NCBI RefSeq assembly: GCF_002850745.1
Contig: NZ_KZ559474.1
Location: forward strand, 318,422-382,421
Direction of reading: 5' to 3'
Length of the DNA stretch: 64,000 nt
DNA from: Nonomuraea indica
Lineage (GTDB): Bacteria > Actinomycetota > Actinomycetes > Streptosporangiales > Streptosporangiaceae
Shown here: piece after piece, positions 50,785 through 59,536 of the stretch
Layout of the letters: each line of letters begins with the position of its first letter
How positions within the stretch are numbered: the stretch's first letter is position 1
Notes under the pieces: model-generated
The model's input: only the letters and a program-made list of their open reading frames with translations
The model's database searches: none
What the model was told of the DNA's origin: nothing
Position numbers and translations under genes: made by a program

Positions 50785-51772
50785 GTGAGCGTCTCGGCCG
50801 AGAGCCCCGTCGGCGGCACCATCGTGACCCCCGTACGCCGCGGCGGGCGCGCCGGGGCGGCGCTGACCTGGACGGCCGTCACTCCCTTCGCGGTCTGGGC
50901 GGTGGCCCGGGTGGCGGGGCTCGAACGCGGCTCGATCCCCACGCAGCTCATGGCCGCCACGCCGTACGCGGCAGCGGGCTCCCTGATCCCGCTGCTGATC
51001 GCCACGCTCGGCCGCAGGCGGGTGGCGGCGGCGATCGCGCTGCTCACCACGGCCGCGCTCGGCTTCGGCGTGCTGCCCCGGGTGCTCGGCACGGCCGACG
51101 CCGCCGGAGGCCGGCCGCTCCGGGTGCTGACGATCAACCTGCTGGTCGGCAAGGCCGACGCCTACCAGGTCGTGGAGCTGGTACGCCGCCTCGACCCCGA
51201 CGTGCTGAGCACCCAGGAGCTCACCTTCGGCGCCGTCGGCGTGCTCGACGCGCTGGGGCTGAAGACCCTGATGCCGCACCGGCTGCTGGAGCCCGAGCCG
51301 GACGCCTCCGGCAGCGGCCTGTACGCCAAGCACCCCCTCCAGCCGTTGACCGGCGTCGTCCCGCAGTCCGGGCGCAACATGCCGGCAGCCCGGCTGGCGC
51401 TGCCCGGCGGGCCCGTCGAGATCGTGGACGTGCACCCGCACCCGCCGGTGGGGCCTGCCGTCGCCGCCTGGCAGCAGGCGCTGGACACCCTGCCGCCGGC
51501 GTCCGCCGACACCGTGCGCATCCTGGCCGGCGACTTCAACGCCACGCTCGACCACGTGCCGCTGCGCCGGGTGCTGGCGCGCGGCTACAAGGACGCGGCC
51601 GACCAGGTGGGCGCCGCTCATCCCGACCTGGCCGGCCAACCGGTGGCTGCCGCCGATCATCACGATCGACCACGTGCTGGTGGACCGGCGGGTGGGCGTC
51701 AGGGACGTGAGCGTGCACACCGTGCCGGGCACCGACCACCGGGCGGTGTTCGCCGAACTGACCGTGCCCTGA
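50785..51772 (+). pseudogene. Endonuclease/exonuclease/phosphatase family membrane protein, frameshifted
   Basis: N-terminal part (about 100 residues, three membrane helices) and catalytic core read in one frame from GTG 50785 (AGGGAGG upstream): VLTINLLVG, STQELTFGAVG, VDVHPHPP, AGDFNATLDH. Near 51616-51623 the homology jumps frame by an indel. The C-terminal motifs PTWPANRWLPP, ITIDHVLVDRR and TDHRAVFAEL are read in the other frame and end at the TGA 51770-51772. The final His/Asp motif needed for catalysis is therefore lost from the first frame. Either a recent pseudogene, a sequencing error or, less likely, programmed frameshifting. Confidence 0.75.
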
Positions 51773-51810
51773 CCCCTGCCCGGCGCCGGTGCGGTGTCCT
51801 GCGCTCGCGT

Positions 51811-52389
51811 TCAGCCGAGCAGGGCGCGGGTGCTGTCCCATCCCTCCAGACCGGGGTCGAGCAGGCCGAGGTCGTCCCTGCCGCGCAGGCGGTGCCAGCC
51901 GGGCACCGTGGCCACCATCCGCCTGCCCGGCGCCTGCGCGCGCAGGTCGGCCACCGGATCGGGCGCGTCGAGGTCAGGCTCCGCCCACCCGGGCATCGGC
52001 AGCCGGCAGGCCAGGGCCACGGCCCCGCCCCGCTCGTCCGGGCACACGCTGATCTCGGCCCGGCCCAGCTCCCGGAACAGCTTGCCGACCAGCAACGGCG
52101 GCAGGTCAGGGGCGTCGCCGCTCACCACGACGGCCTGCTCGCCCTTGAGCCGCCGGACGACGCTCGCCAGTGGCTCGTCCTCGTCGATGGCGACGACCTC
52201 CGTGCCCGGCCAGACGATCTTGTCGAGGCCCGCGACGCTGGTCACCAGGAGGGGCGTCACGAGGTCCAACCCGGCGACGACCTCGTAGGTGTCCTCGGCC
52301 ACCGCCTCCAGCCAGGTGCGCGGCTCGACGCCGTCAGGGGCCGCCGCCGCCATGCTGTGCCGTACGAGGACCGCCGCGGCGCGCGTCAA
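51811..52389 (-). CDS. Unknown protein, possibly nucleotidyl/glycosyltransferase-like
   Basis: 192 residues. The segments VVSGDAPDLPPLLVGKLFREL and VCPDERGGAVALACRLP resemble the D-x-P-x-LP region of MobA/DUF2064-like nucleotidyl transferases, but other motifs are weak, so no function is assigned. TTG 52389 overlaps the stop of the metallopeptidase gene (TTGA) and has GGAGG 4 nt upstream; GTG 52392 is the alternative. Probably co-transcribed with that gene. Confidence 0.6.
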   Translation of the reverse strand: MTRAAAVLVRHSMAAAAPDGVEPRTWLEAVAEDTYEVVAGLDLVTPLLVTSVAGLDKIVWPGTEVVAIDEDEPLASVVRRLKGEQAVVVSGDAPDLPPLLVGKLFRELGRAEISVCPDERGGAVALACRLPMPGWAEPDLDAPDPVADLRAQAPGRRMVATVPGWHRLRGRDDLGLLDPGLEGWDSTRALLG

Positions 52390-52901
52390 CACTCCTCCGG
52401 CGCGGTGTGGGCGGCGGCCGAGAAGCCCTCCAGGAATCCGCGTGCCCGCTCGGCCTTCGGATACTGCTCCACGAGCGCCCAGAACTCCGGTCCGTGACTC
52501 GGCACCAGCAGATGCACCAGCTCGTGGATGATGACGTAGTTGATCACCCATTCGGGTAGGCCCTTGAGCCGGGTCGAGATCCGGATGGTGGCGTTGTCCG
52601 GAGTGCACGAGCCCCACCGGTGCTGCTGGTTGTCGACCCAGCGCACGCTCGCCGGCACCGCCCTGCCGTCGAGGAACTTCGCCGACAGCTCCCTCGCGCG
52701 TTCGAGCAGGCCCTCGTCCGTCGGCCGCCGCCGGCTCTCCTTGGCGGCCAGCCGGTCGAGCATCCGGCTCACCCATTCGTCCGCGTCTTCGCCGCTGAGC
52801 CAGGCGGGCAGGAGCACGATGGTCTTGTCGCCGTCGCGGTAGGCGGAGACCGTACGCCGGCGACGAGAACTGCGACGGACCTCGACTGTCTCGGGGGGCA
52901 C
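52386..52901 (-). CDS. YgjP-type (DUF45/M48-like) metallopeptidase
   Basis: 171 residues ending in a zinc site: VIIHELVHLLVPSHGPEFW supplies HExxH and the third His ligand. The upstream QQHRWGSCTPDNATIRIS is the conserved YgjP motif. GTG 52901 lies 6 nt after a -10-like TAACGT, so the message is probably leaderless. Substrate not known for this family. Confidence 0.87.
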   Translation of the reverse strand: MPPETVEVRRSSRRRRTVSAYRDGDKTIVLLPAWLSGEDADEWVSRMLDRLAAKESRRRPTDEGLLERARELSAKFLDGRAVPASVRWVDNQQHRWGSCTPDNATIRISTRLKGLPEWVINYVIIHELVHLLVPSHGPEFWALVEQYPKAERARGFLEGFSAAAHTAPEEC

Positions 52902-53446
52902 ATATGCACGTTAGCCGACCCTCGCGGATTTCCACAGAGGTAAGGAGGTTGTTTCTGCTGGTCAGATGATTAAGACGGGGTGAATTTGGGCATGCGCCTT
53001 TCCCGATGCGCGGCCGGACCGTTGATCATGTGGGCGGACGCGCCGGCGGACGTCGCGGCCGGCGTCCTCGGAGGCGGCGCGGGTTCGCGCTGCGGACGGC
53101 GATTGTCGGGGTTCTCCGGCGATATCCACGGCGGCGCCGAGGTTCCGGCAATAGGGCCGCTATCCGCGCCGAATTATTGACCAACCTTTTACGGGCGAGG
53201 CCGCCTCCGGACGGGAACGAGGCCCTGCCCGACACCCGCCTCCGGACGGGAACGGGGCCCTGTCCGACACCCGCCTCCGGACGGGAACGGGGCCCTGTCC
53301 GACACCCGCCTCCGGACGGAAACGGGGCCCTGCCCGGCACCCGCTCCGTCGCCCTGTCCACAGGCCCGCCCGCGCCCTCGACCGGTTGTCCACAGCGCCG
53401 CCCGAACCCGCACCTGCACCTGGCCCCGCGTGCGAGCCTGGCGCGC
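52902..53446. other. 545-bp stretch without a supported gene
   Basis: Contains the promoter side of the metallopeptidase gene, a 35-bp tandem repeat (53201-53340) and Pro/Arg-biased open frames with no ribosome site or recognisable product. The 66-codon frame from 52980 looks like chance. Nothing else is seen. Confidence 0.6.
53201..53340. repeat. Four tandem 35-bp repeats in intergenic DNA
   Basis: Units at 53201, 53236, 53271 and 53306 (each begins CCGCCTCCGGACGG and ends in CAC), with one to four differences among copies and a partial fifth. Head-to-tail with no spacers, so not a CRISPR array. They lie about 100 bp before the ThiF-like gene and each contains GGGGCCCTG-type short symmetry. 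Confidence 0.93.
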
Positions 53447-54829
53447 ATGAGGCCACGTGTCACCCCCGCGCTGCGACGGATCCTCCGCGACGAGCACACC
53501 CTGCAACTCGGCGTCCACCCCGCCAGGGCGGTCCTGCTGACCGGACTCACCGATCCCGTCCGGCAGTGGATCGGCGGGCTCGACGGCAGCAGAGACCTGC
53601 GCCAGGTGCTGCGCGCGGCGGCCGCCGCCGGGCTGGAGGAGGCCAGGGCCACGGCCCTGCTCGACGGGCTCACCGCCAGGGGAGCGGTCCACGACGTCAC
53701 GGCCACCCCGCGGATCCTGCCGGGGCTCTCGCTGGCCGAGCACGACCGGCTGGAGCCCGACATCGACGCGCTCGACCTCGCCGCCACCGGCCCCACCGGA
53801 GGGCTGGCGGCCCTGCGGCAGCGGATGCAGGCGAGGGTGCGCGTCTATGGAGCCGCCCGGGTGGGCGCCCAGATCGTCACGCTCCTGGCGTCATGCGGCG
53901 TGGGGGAGATCCGGGTGGTCGATCCCGCCCCGGTCCGTCCCCGCGACCTCACGCCCGGGGGCCTGACCTGGCAGGAGATCGGCCTGACGAGACAGGAGGG
54001 CGCGGCTACGGCTGCCCGCAGACTCACCTCCGGCGACCCCCCACCCGGCCCCGCGCCGAAGCCCGCGCCCGCACCCCGGCCCCCGGCGCGCACGCCACCC
54101 GCCCGTGCCGCACTGCCTGCCGGAGCCGCACAGCCTGCCGGAGCCGCTCCGGCCCGGATCGCGCCGGACGAGAAGCACGCTGGAAACAGGGAGTGTGCGG
54201 AGCAAGCGGAGCACGTGGAGCACGCGGAGCAAGGGGAACAATGGCAGCAAGAGGAGCAGACGAAGCAGGCGGTGAGGAGCACGGCACCGCGACGGCGGGA
54301 GGGTGGCCGGGGGACGGGCCCGGTCGTGTCACCTCCCGCGCCTCCGGGCACCCCGTCCGTACGCGTGATCGCAGGCGCCCCCCACCTCGGCGACGGCACG
54401 CACCGCCCCGACCTCGTCGTCCTCGCCCCGGTCGGCCCCCTTGACCGCGTGCTCGTCAACGAGCTGATGGAGCTCGGCATCCCCCACCTGCTCGCCTCGG
54501 CCTTCGAGGGGCACGGATCGGTCGGCCCCCTCGTCCTGCCCGGCCGCACGGCCTGCCTCCATTGCCTCGATCTGACCAGGCGTGACGGCGATCCGGCCTG
54601 GCCTGTCGTCACCGCCCTGCTCGGGGGCTACCCGCCCGGTGAGATCGCCTGTGACGCCACCCTCGCGACGCTGGTGGCCGCCACCGCGGTGGGGCACGCT
54701 CTTGCCTGTCTGGACGGCCACGAGCCCGCTGTGACCAACAGCACATTCGACGTCACGCCTGACTGGGGCTGGGAAAGGAGCCCTTGGCACCCTCATCCCG
54801 AATGTCGTTGTATGCGAAACAATCCTTAA
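53447..54829 (+). CDS. ThiF/E1-like protein resembling TOMM cyclodehydratase partner, with disordered insert
   Basis: 460 residues, same position as Rv3196 in mycobacteria. The N-terminal part (LRRILRDEHTLQLGVHPARA, WIGGLDGSRDLRQVL) resembles leader-peptide-binding/RiPP cyclodehydratase N-termini. A Rossmann-like segment follows (VYGAARVGAQIVTLLASCGV, IRVVDPAPVRPRDL). A disordered Pro/Ala then Glu/Gln insert of about 90 residues interrupts the fold. The C-terminal part has HLLASAFEGHGSVGPLVLPG, CLHCLDL and CRC zinc-type Cys pairs. An intact nucleotide-binding GxGxxG is not evident (GAARVGA), so activity is uncertain. No RiPP precursor gene is visible. Confidence 0.75.
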   Translation: MRPRVTPALRRILRDEHTLQLGVHPARAVLLTGLTDPVRQWIGGLDGSRDLRQVLRAAAAAGLEEARATALLDGLTARGAVHDVTATPRILPGLSLAEHDRLEPDIDALDLAATGPTGGLAALRQRMQARVRVYGAARVGAQIVTLLASCGVGEIRVVDPAPVRPRDLTPGGLTWQEIGLTRQEGAATAARRLTSGDPPPGPAPKPAPAPRPPARTPPARAALPAGAAQPAGAAPARIAPDEKHAGNRECAEQAEHVEHAEQGEQWQQEEQTKQAVRSTAPRRREGGRGTGPVVSPPAPPGTPSVRVIAGAPHLGDGTHRPDLVVLAPVGPLDRVLVNELMELGIPHLLASAFEGHGSVGPLVLPGRTACLHCLDLTRRDGDPAWPVVTALLGGYPPGEIACDATLATLVAATAVGHALACLDGHEPAVTNSTFDVTPDWGWERSPWHPHPECRCMRNNP

Positions 54830-54928
54830 TCGCTAAGAATGGTTCGTGTCGCCCGCCGGCGATCAGACCTGATCCGGTGACGACCACGAAAGGGGGAGCG
54901 GCTTCTCGATGAGAGGTCGCGCAACAGT

Positions 54929-56263
54929 GTGAGCGATCTTCCACGTCGCGCCGTCACGCGCTCGGCAAAGCTGGCCACCCTTCCGCTCGGGTTCGCCGGT
55001 CGTGCAGCTCTGGGGCTGGGCAAGCGGATCGGGGGCAAGCCCGCGGAGACGGTCGCTCTGGAGATCCAGCAGCGCACGGCCGACCAGATCTTCAAGGTGC
55101 TCGGCGAGCTCAAGGGCGGCGCCATGAAGCTCGGCCAGGCACTGTCGATCTTCGAGGCGGGGCTGCCCGCGGAGATCGTCGGCCCCTACCGTGCGACGCT
55201 GACCAGGCTGCAGGAGGCGGCGCCCCCGATGCCGGCCACCACCGTGCACCGGGTGCTGGCCGAGCAGCTGGGTGACGACTGGCGGGAGAACTTCATCTCC
55301 TTCGACGACCGCCCCACCGCGGCCGCCTCCATCGGCCAGGTCCACCGAGCCGTCTGGCACGACGGCAGGGACGTCGCCGTCAAGATCCAGTATCCGGGGG
55401 CGGGCAAGGCGCTGCTCGGCGACTTCGCCCAGCTCGCCAGGCTCGGCAAGATGTTCGGCGTGCTTCTGCCCGGCCTCGACATCAAGGCCGTCCTCGCCGA
55501 GCTGCGTGAGCGCGTCGCCGAGGAGCTCGACTACTTCCGCGAGGCGGAGGCCCAGCACGCCTTCGCCCGCGAGTTCATGGACGACCCCGACTTCCACGTG
55601 CCCGACGTGATCGCCGCCAACGAGATGGTGCTGGTCACCGAGTGGATGGACGGCACCCCGCTGTCCCGGGTCATCACCGGCGGCACCAAGGACCAACGAG
55701 ACCGGATGGGCCTGCTGTTCGTCCGCTTTCTCTTCTGCTCCCCGGCGCGGGTCGGCATGCTGCACGCCGACCCCCACCCGGGCAACTTCCGCATGCTCGA
55801 CAACGGCAAGCTGGGCATCCTCGACTTCGGCGCCGTCAACCGGCTTCCCGAGGGCTATCCCAAGGCGTTCGGCCAGCTCACCCGCATCTTCAACCAGGGC
55901 GACATGGAGACCGTCGTGACCGGCCTGCGGCAGGAGGGCTTCATCCGCCCCGGCATCGAGGTCGACCACGACGCCCTGCGCGCCTTCCTGGCCCCGTACG
56001 TCGAGCCCACGGCCGTGGAGGAGTTCACCTTCAGCCGCGAGTGGCTCCAGGCCCAGGTGTCCAGCGTCACCGACCTGCGTCCCACCAACGTGGTGCGCCA
56101 GCTCAACCTGCCCACCTCCTACGTGCTGATCCACCGCGTGCACGCCGCGGGCGTCGGCGTCCTCTGCCAGCTCAACGCCACGGCCCGGTTCCGTGACGAG
56201 GCGATCCGCTGGGTCCCCGGATTCGCCGACGATCCCGACGACGAGCCCCTCCCCATCGGCTGA
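54929..56263 (+). CDS. ABC1/AarF family atypical kinase
   Basis: 444 residues: KxGQ motif in GGAMKLGQALSIFEAG, AAASIGQVHRA, VAVKIQYPG, ATP/metal-binding HADPHPGNFRMLD and LGILDFGAVNRL. Same type as mycobacterial Rv3197, which lies next to whiB7; here 17 kb separates them. UbiB/ABC1 kinases act on isoprenoid-lipid metabolism; Rv3197 has been linked to macrolide tolerance. GTG 54929; no clear ribosome site. Confidence 0.88.
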   Translation: MSDLPRRAVTRSAKLATLPLGFAGRAALGLGKRIGGKPAETVALEIQQRTADQIFKVLGELKGGAMKLGQALSIFEAGLPAEIVGPYRATLTRLQEAAPPMPATTVHRVLAEQLGDDWRENFISFDDRPTAAASIGQVHRAVWHDGRDVAVKIQYPGAGKALLGDFAQLARLGKMFGVLLPGLDIKAVLAELRERVAEELDYFREAEAQHAFAREFMDDPDFHVPDVIAANEMVLVTEWMDGTPLSRVITGGTKDQRDRMGLLFVRFLFCSPARVGMLHADPHPGNFRMLDNGKLGILDFGAVNRLPEGYPKAFGQLTRIFNQGDMETVVTGLRQEGFIRPGIEVDHDALRAFLAPYVEPTAVEEFTFSREWLQAQVSSVTDLRPTNVVRQLNLPTSYVLIHRVHAAGVGVLCQLNATARFRDEAIRWVPGFADDPDDEPLPIG

Positions 56264-56345
56264 CCGGCCCCCACCCCGCCTGTCCCGGCTGCTCCGCGGC
56301 GGGGTGGGTGCCAGTCACACGGCAGGTGGCGGACCGGAGGCGCGT

Positions 56346-56401
56346 GCCGCGGGGTTCACCGGACGGGTTCGCCGCCGCGGGGTTCACCGGACGGGTTCGC
56401 C
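56346..56401. repeat. 28-bp perfect tandem duplication at the 3' end of the permease gene
   Basis: Two identical 28-bp units (56346-56373 and 56374-56401; start GCCGCGGGGTTCACC). The second covers the stop codon of the permease, so the duplication repeats its last codons and stop in the downstream non-coding DNA. Confidence 0.9.
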
Positions 56402-57862
56402 GCCCCCGGCCGTGGCACGCACCTCTTCCGCACCCGTACGGACCTCGCCGCCCGAGGCGCGACGGGCGGCCCGGCGGGAGAGCAGGTAGTACAGCCCGCC
56501 CGCCACCAGGCTCCCCGACAGCCACGAGAAGTCGGTGCCGTTCAGGGCCCGGGCGATGGGCCCCTGCGTCGCGGGCACCATGCCGAACTGCCAGCTCCAC
56601 GCCGCCACCAGCCCCGCGCCCAGCGCCACCAGCGCACGGCGGTTCACCGGGCCGTACGGCGAGGCGCCGTCGTCGTACAGGGACGGCAGATGCACCCGCC
56701 CCCTCCGGAGCACGAAGAAGTCGACCAGCACGATGCTCGCCCACGGGCTGATCCACACCAGGATCGACACCATCCAGTGGTCGAAGGCCTGGGCGAAGCT
56801 GTCGGCCTGGACGAACACGGCCAGCACCACCGACGCCACCACCCCGGCGATCAGGGTCAGCTTCCACCGGGCGATCCGGATGCCCACGGACAGGGCGGCG
56901 AGCGAGCAGGAGTAGAGGTTCAGGATGTTCGTGGCGACCGGCCCATGCATGATCAGCAGCAGGACGGGGACGGCCATCACCCCGAACAGCCCGGTCACCA
57001 GGCTCGACGGGTCGTCCGGCCCACCGGCGCCGGCCAGGTACGCGCCCAGGGCGGCGAGCCACACGGTCGGCACGTACATGCCGAGCGCGGTGGACCAGAA
57101 CACCGACCTGCCGGGGGTGCCGACGCGGATGAAACGGCTGTAGTCGGCGGAGTAGGGCAGCCAGCTGATCCCCCAGCCGATGCCGATCGCGGTGAGCAAC
57201 TGGGTGACGGCGGTGAACTTCGAGCCGGGCGTCAGCGCGGTGGCGGTCGTCCAGTCCGTGCCGGTCTGCGACACCGCGAGCACCGTCATCACGGCCATGA
57301 GCAGCACGGTGGCCGGGACGGTGTACTTCTCGAACGTGCGGATGGCGTAGAAGCCGTAAAGGGCCAGGACCAGCTGCACGGCCATGATGAGCCCGGCCAC
57401 CAGGTACTTCAGCCCGAGCCCGCCGTGGACGCCCATCTGCGCGAGGATCGCCAGCACCAGGTCCAGCACGACCCAGGTGTTGACCCCGACCCACCCCATC
57501 GTGAGCAGGCCCTGGACGATGCCGGGGACGATCGCGCCCCGGCGGCCGAAGGCGGCCCGGCCGAGGACCATCTGGTTGACGCCGGTACGGTGCCCCATCA
57601 GGTTGAACAGGCCGAACACGGCGCATCCGACGAGATTGCCGAGGGCGATGACGGTGATGGTCTCCAGGACGCTGAGGCCGAGGGTGACGCCGAGGGCGCC
57701 GAGCACCCAGTTGATCGGCGCGATGTTGGCACCCGCCCAGATCCAGAACTGCTGCCACGGGGTGGAGTCACGCGCCGCCGCCGGGATGGGTTCGATGCCG
57801 TGGTCGTCGAACCGCACGGCCTCCGAGTCTCCGGCCGGGACGGTGGTTGGGGTGGGTGACAT
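56384..57862 (-). CDS. NCS1 family purine/cytosine/allantoin permease
   Basis: 492 residues, about 12 membrane helices: WIWAGANIAPINWVLGALG, GHRTGVNQMVLGRAAFGRRG, SWLPYSADYSRF (substrate site), FGVMAVPVLLLIMHGP. The ATG 57862 is chosen because GGAGG lies 5 nt upstream; an upstream GTG is unsupported. Divergent from a PucR regulator across 106 bp, and near PuuE-like, OYE and DUF1989 genes, suggesting uptake of a purine, pyrimidine or hydantoin-like compound. Confidence 0.88.
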   Translation of the reverse strand: MSPTPTTVPAGDSEAVRFDDHGIEPIPAAARDSTPWQQFWIWAGANIAPINWVLGALGVTLGLSVLETITVIALGNLVGCAVFGLFNLMGHRTGVNQMVLGRAAFGRRGAIVPGIVQGLLTMGWVGVNTWVVLDLVLAILAQMGVHGGLGLKYLVAGLIMAVQLVLALYGFYAIRTFEKYTVPATVLLMAVMTVLAVSQTGTDWTTATALTPGSKFTAVTQLLTAIGIGWGISWLPYSADYSRFIRVGTPGRSVFWSTALGMYVPTVWLAALGAYLAGAGGPDDPSSLVTGLFGVMAVPVLLLIMHGPVATNILNLYSCSLAALSVGIRIARWKLTLIAGVVASVVLAVFVQADSFAQAFDHWMVSILVWISPWASIVLVDFFVLRRGRVHLPSLYDDGASPYGPVNRRALVALGAGLVAAWSWQFGMVPATQGPIARALNGTDFSWLSGSLVAGGLYYLLSRRAARRASGGEVRTGAEEVRATAGGGEPVR

Positions 57863-57968
57863 GTCGCCTCCTCGTGTGGTGATGGGCACCACGAAAACAC
57901 CGGCCCGACCCCGATGGAGAGTGGAGATACATCTAGCGATTCCGCTGCAGCATGTCTAGATTCACACC
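57863..57968. promoter_or_regulatory. Divergent control region between permease and pucR
   Basis: A -10-like TAGATT (57957-57962) lies 6 nt before the pucR ATG, pointing to a leaderless message. AGCGATTCCGCT (57935-57946) is a short inverted repeat in the middle, and TCTAG occurs twice (57932 and 57955). These may be PucR binding sites controlling both genes. Confidence 0.45.
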
Positions 57969-59522
57969 ATGTTCACCCTCAACGCCCTGGTGGCCGACAC
58001 CTCGCTGCAGCTTCGCGTCCTGGTGCCCGGCAGCCCGGGCGCGCTGGACGAGCCGGTGGCCTGGGTGCACAACACCGAGCTGCCCGACCCCTCGGCGTAC
58101 GTCAGGGAGAAGGAGCTCGTCCTGACCAACGGGCTGTGGACCGCCCAGGTGACGGCCGCCGAGTTCGTCGCGAACGTGAAACGCGCCAGGGCCGCGGGAA
58201 TCGTGTTCGGCCTGCGGCGGGAGACGCCGCGCACGCCGCCGGACCTCGTCCGGGCCTGCACGGAGGCCGAGCTGCCCCTGCTGGAGATCGCGCAGGCGGT
58301 GCCCTTCACCGCGATCTCCCACTCGGTCTCCTCGCTCTACGCCGAGCAGCGCCAGCACGACCTCATCGGCATGGTGCGCCGCGGCGACGCGCTCGCCACG
58401 GCGATCTCCCGCGGAGCCGGCGCGTCCGGGGTGCTGCGCGTGCTGACGAAGGACCACGACCTGCCGCTCGCGGTGGTCGACCGGATGGGCCGGCTGCTCG
58501 CGACGACGGGCGCACGGCTCGACGACGGGCAGCTGCGGACCGTGGCGGCCGGAATCGCCCGGCACCCTCCGGCGCTGGAGCTCGACCTGGGCACAAGCCT
58601 GGCGGCCCTGTACCCCGTGGGCGCGGTGGGCGACATCGACGCGGCGCTCATCTGCCTGCGCCCGCTGTCCGGCCTGACCCCGGCCGAGCACGAGGCGTTG
58701 GAACAGGCCGCCAGGTTCCTCAGCCTGGAGGTGGCCAAGCAACAGGCCGTCCAGGCCATCGAGATGCGGTTCGCCGGCGAGCTGCTGGAGATGGTGCTGT
58801 CCGGCGGACGCGCGGCGGAGGTGGCCGGGCGGCTGCGGACGTTCGGCGTGGACCCGGAGCAGCCGCTGGCGGTGTGCTCGATCGCCCTCGCCGCGGAGGA
58901 GGCGGCCACGCCCCACGGGCTCGCCCAGGTGATCGGCGACTTCCTCGCCGCCGAGGGGGTGCTCGCCGTCGTGGCGGGCGGCACCCAGGACGTCGTCACC
59001 GTGCTCAACTGGCGCCGGCCGCAGCCGGAACTGTCCGTGCTGGCGGAACGGCTGGTCAAGGCCGTGGACAAGCGGTTTCCCGGACGGCGTCCCGTCGTCG
59101 GGCTCGGCGGGCTGGCCCCGCACTCGGGCGAGCTGCGCCGCCCTCTCATGCAGTCACGGGAGGCCTGCCGGGTCCTGCGCCGCACCCGCACCGGGCCAGC
59201 CGTACGCGGCTTCGCCGAGCTGGGCACGCACCGGCTCCTGCTCGGGCTCGTCGACCCGGACACCCTGCGCGCGTTCTCCCGCGATCTGCTGGGGCCCCTG
59301 CGCGAGCACGACGCCCGGCGCGGCGGCGACCTCGAGCCGACGCTGCGTGCCTTCCTCGATCACGACGGGCAGTGGGCGACGACGGCCGCCGCCCTGCACA
59401 TCCACGTCAACACCCTGCGCAACCGGCTCGCCAAGGCGGCCGAGCTGACCGGCCGGGACGTCAGCCGCACCGAGGACCGGGTGGACCTGTTCCTCGCGCT
59501 GGCCATCGACGCCATGACCTGA
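57969..59522 (+). CDS. PucR family transcriptional regulator
   Basis: 517 residues: N-terminal PucR-like domain (GALDEPVAWVHNTELPDPSAY, ELVLTNGLW), central GGDEF-like region, and C-terminal PucR HTH (ATTAAALHIHVNTLRNRLAK). The family activates purine or other nitrogen-compound catabolism genes. Divergent from the NCS1 permease and convergent with the deacetylase-OYE-DUF1989 operon, which it may also control. Confidence 0.9.
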   Translation: MFTLNALVADTSLQLRVLVPGSPGALDEPVAWVHNTELPDPSAYVREKELVLTNGLWTAQVTAAEFVANVKRARAAGIVFGLRRETPRTPPDLVRACTEAELPLLEIAQAVPFTAISHSVSSLYAEQRQHDLIGMVRRGDALATAISRGAGASGVLRVLTKDHDLPLAVVDRMGRLLATTGARLDDGQLRTVAAGIARHPPALELDLGTSLAALYPVGAVGDIDAALICLRPLSGLTPAEHEALEQAARFLSLEVAKQQAVQAIEMRFAGELLEMVLSGGRAAEVAGRLRTFGVDPEQPLAVCSIALAAEEAATPHGLAQVIGDFLAAEGVLAVVAGGTQDVVTVLNWRRPQPELSVLAERLVKAVDKRFPGRRPVVGLGGLAPHSGELRRPLMQSREACRVLRRTRTGPAVRGFAELGTHRLLLGLVDPDTLRAFSRDLLGPLREHDARRGGDLEPTLRAFLDHDGQWATTAAALHIHVNTLRNRLAKAAELTGRDVSRTEDRVDLFLALAIDAMT

Positions 59523-59536
59523 CCCGCCACCGGCCG

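Noticed and set aside
52980..53180. 66-codon frame in the intergenic stretch
   Set aside because: No ribosome site, no recognisable product, and it runs towards repeats; chance open frame is more likely.
53201..53340. Short regular repeats as a CRISPR array
   Set aside because: Units are contiguous 35-bp direct repeats without spacers, and no cas gene is present.
53447..54829. RiPP biosynthetic gene cluster
   Set aside because: Only a ThiF-like protein is present; no precursor peptide, YcaO or transporter is nearby, and the gene sits in a conserved housekeeping neighbourhood.
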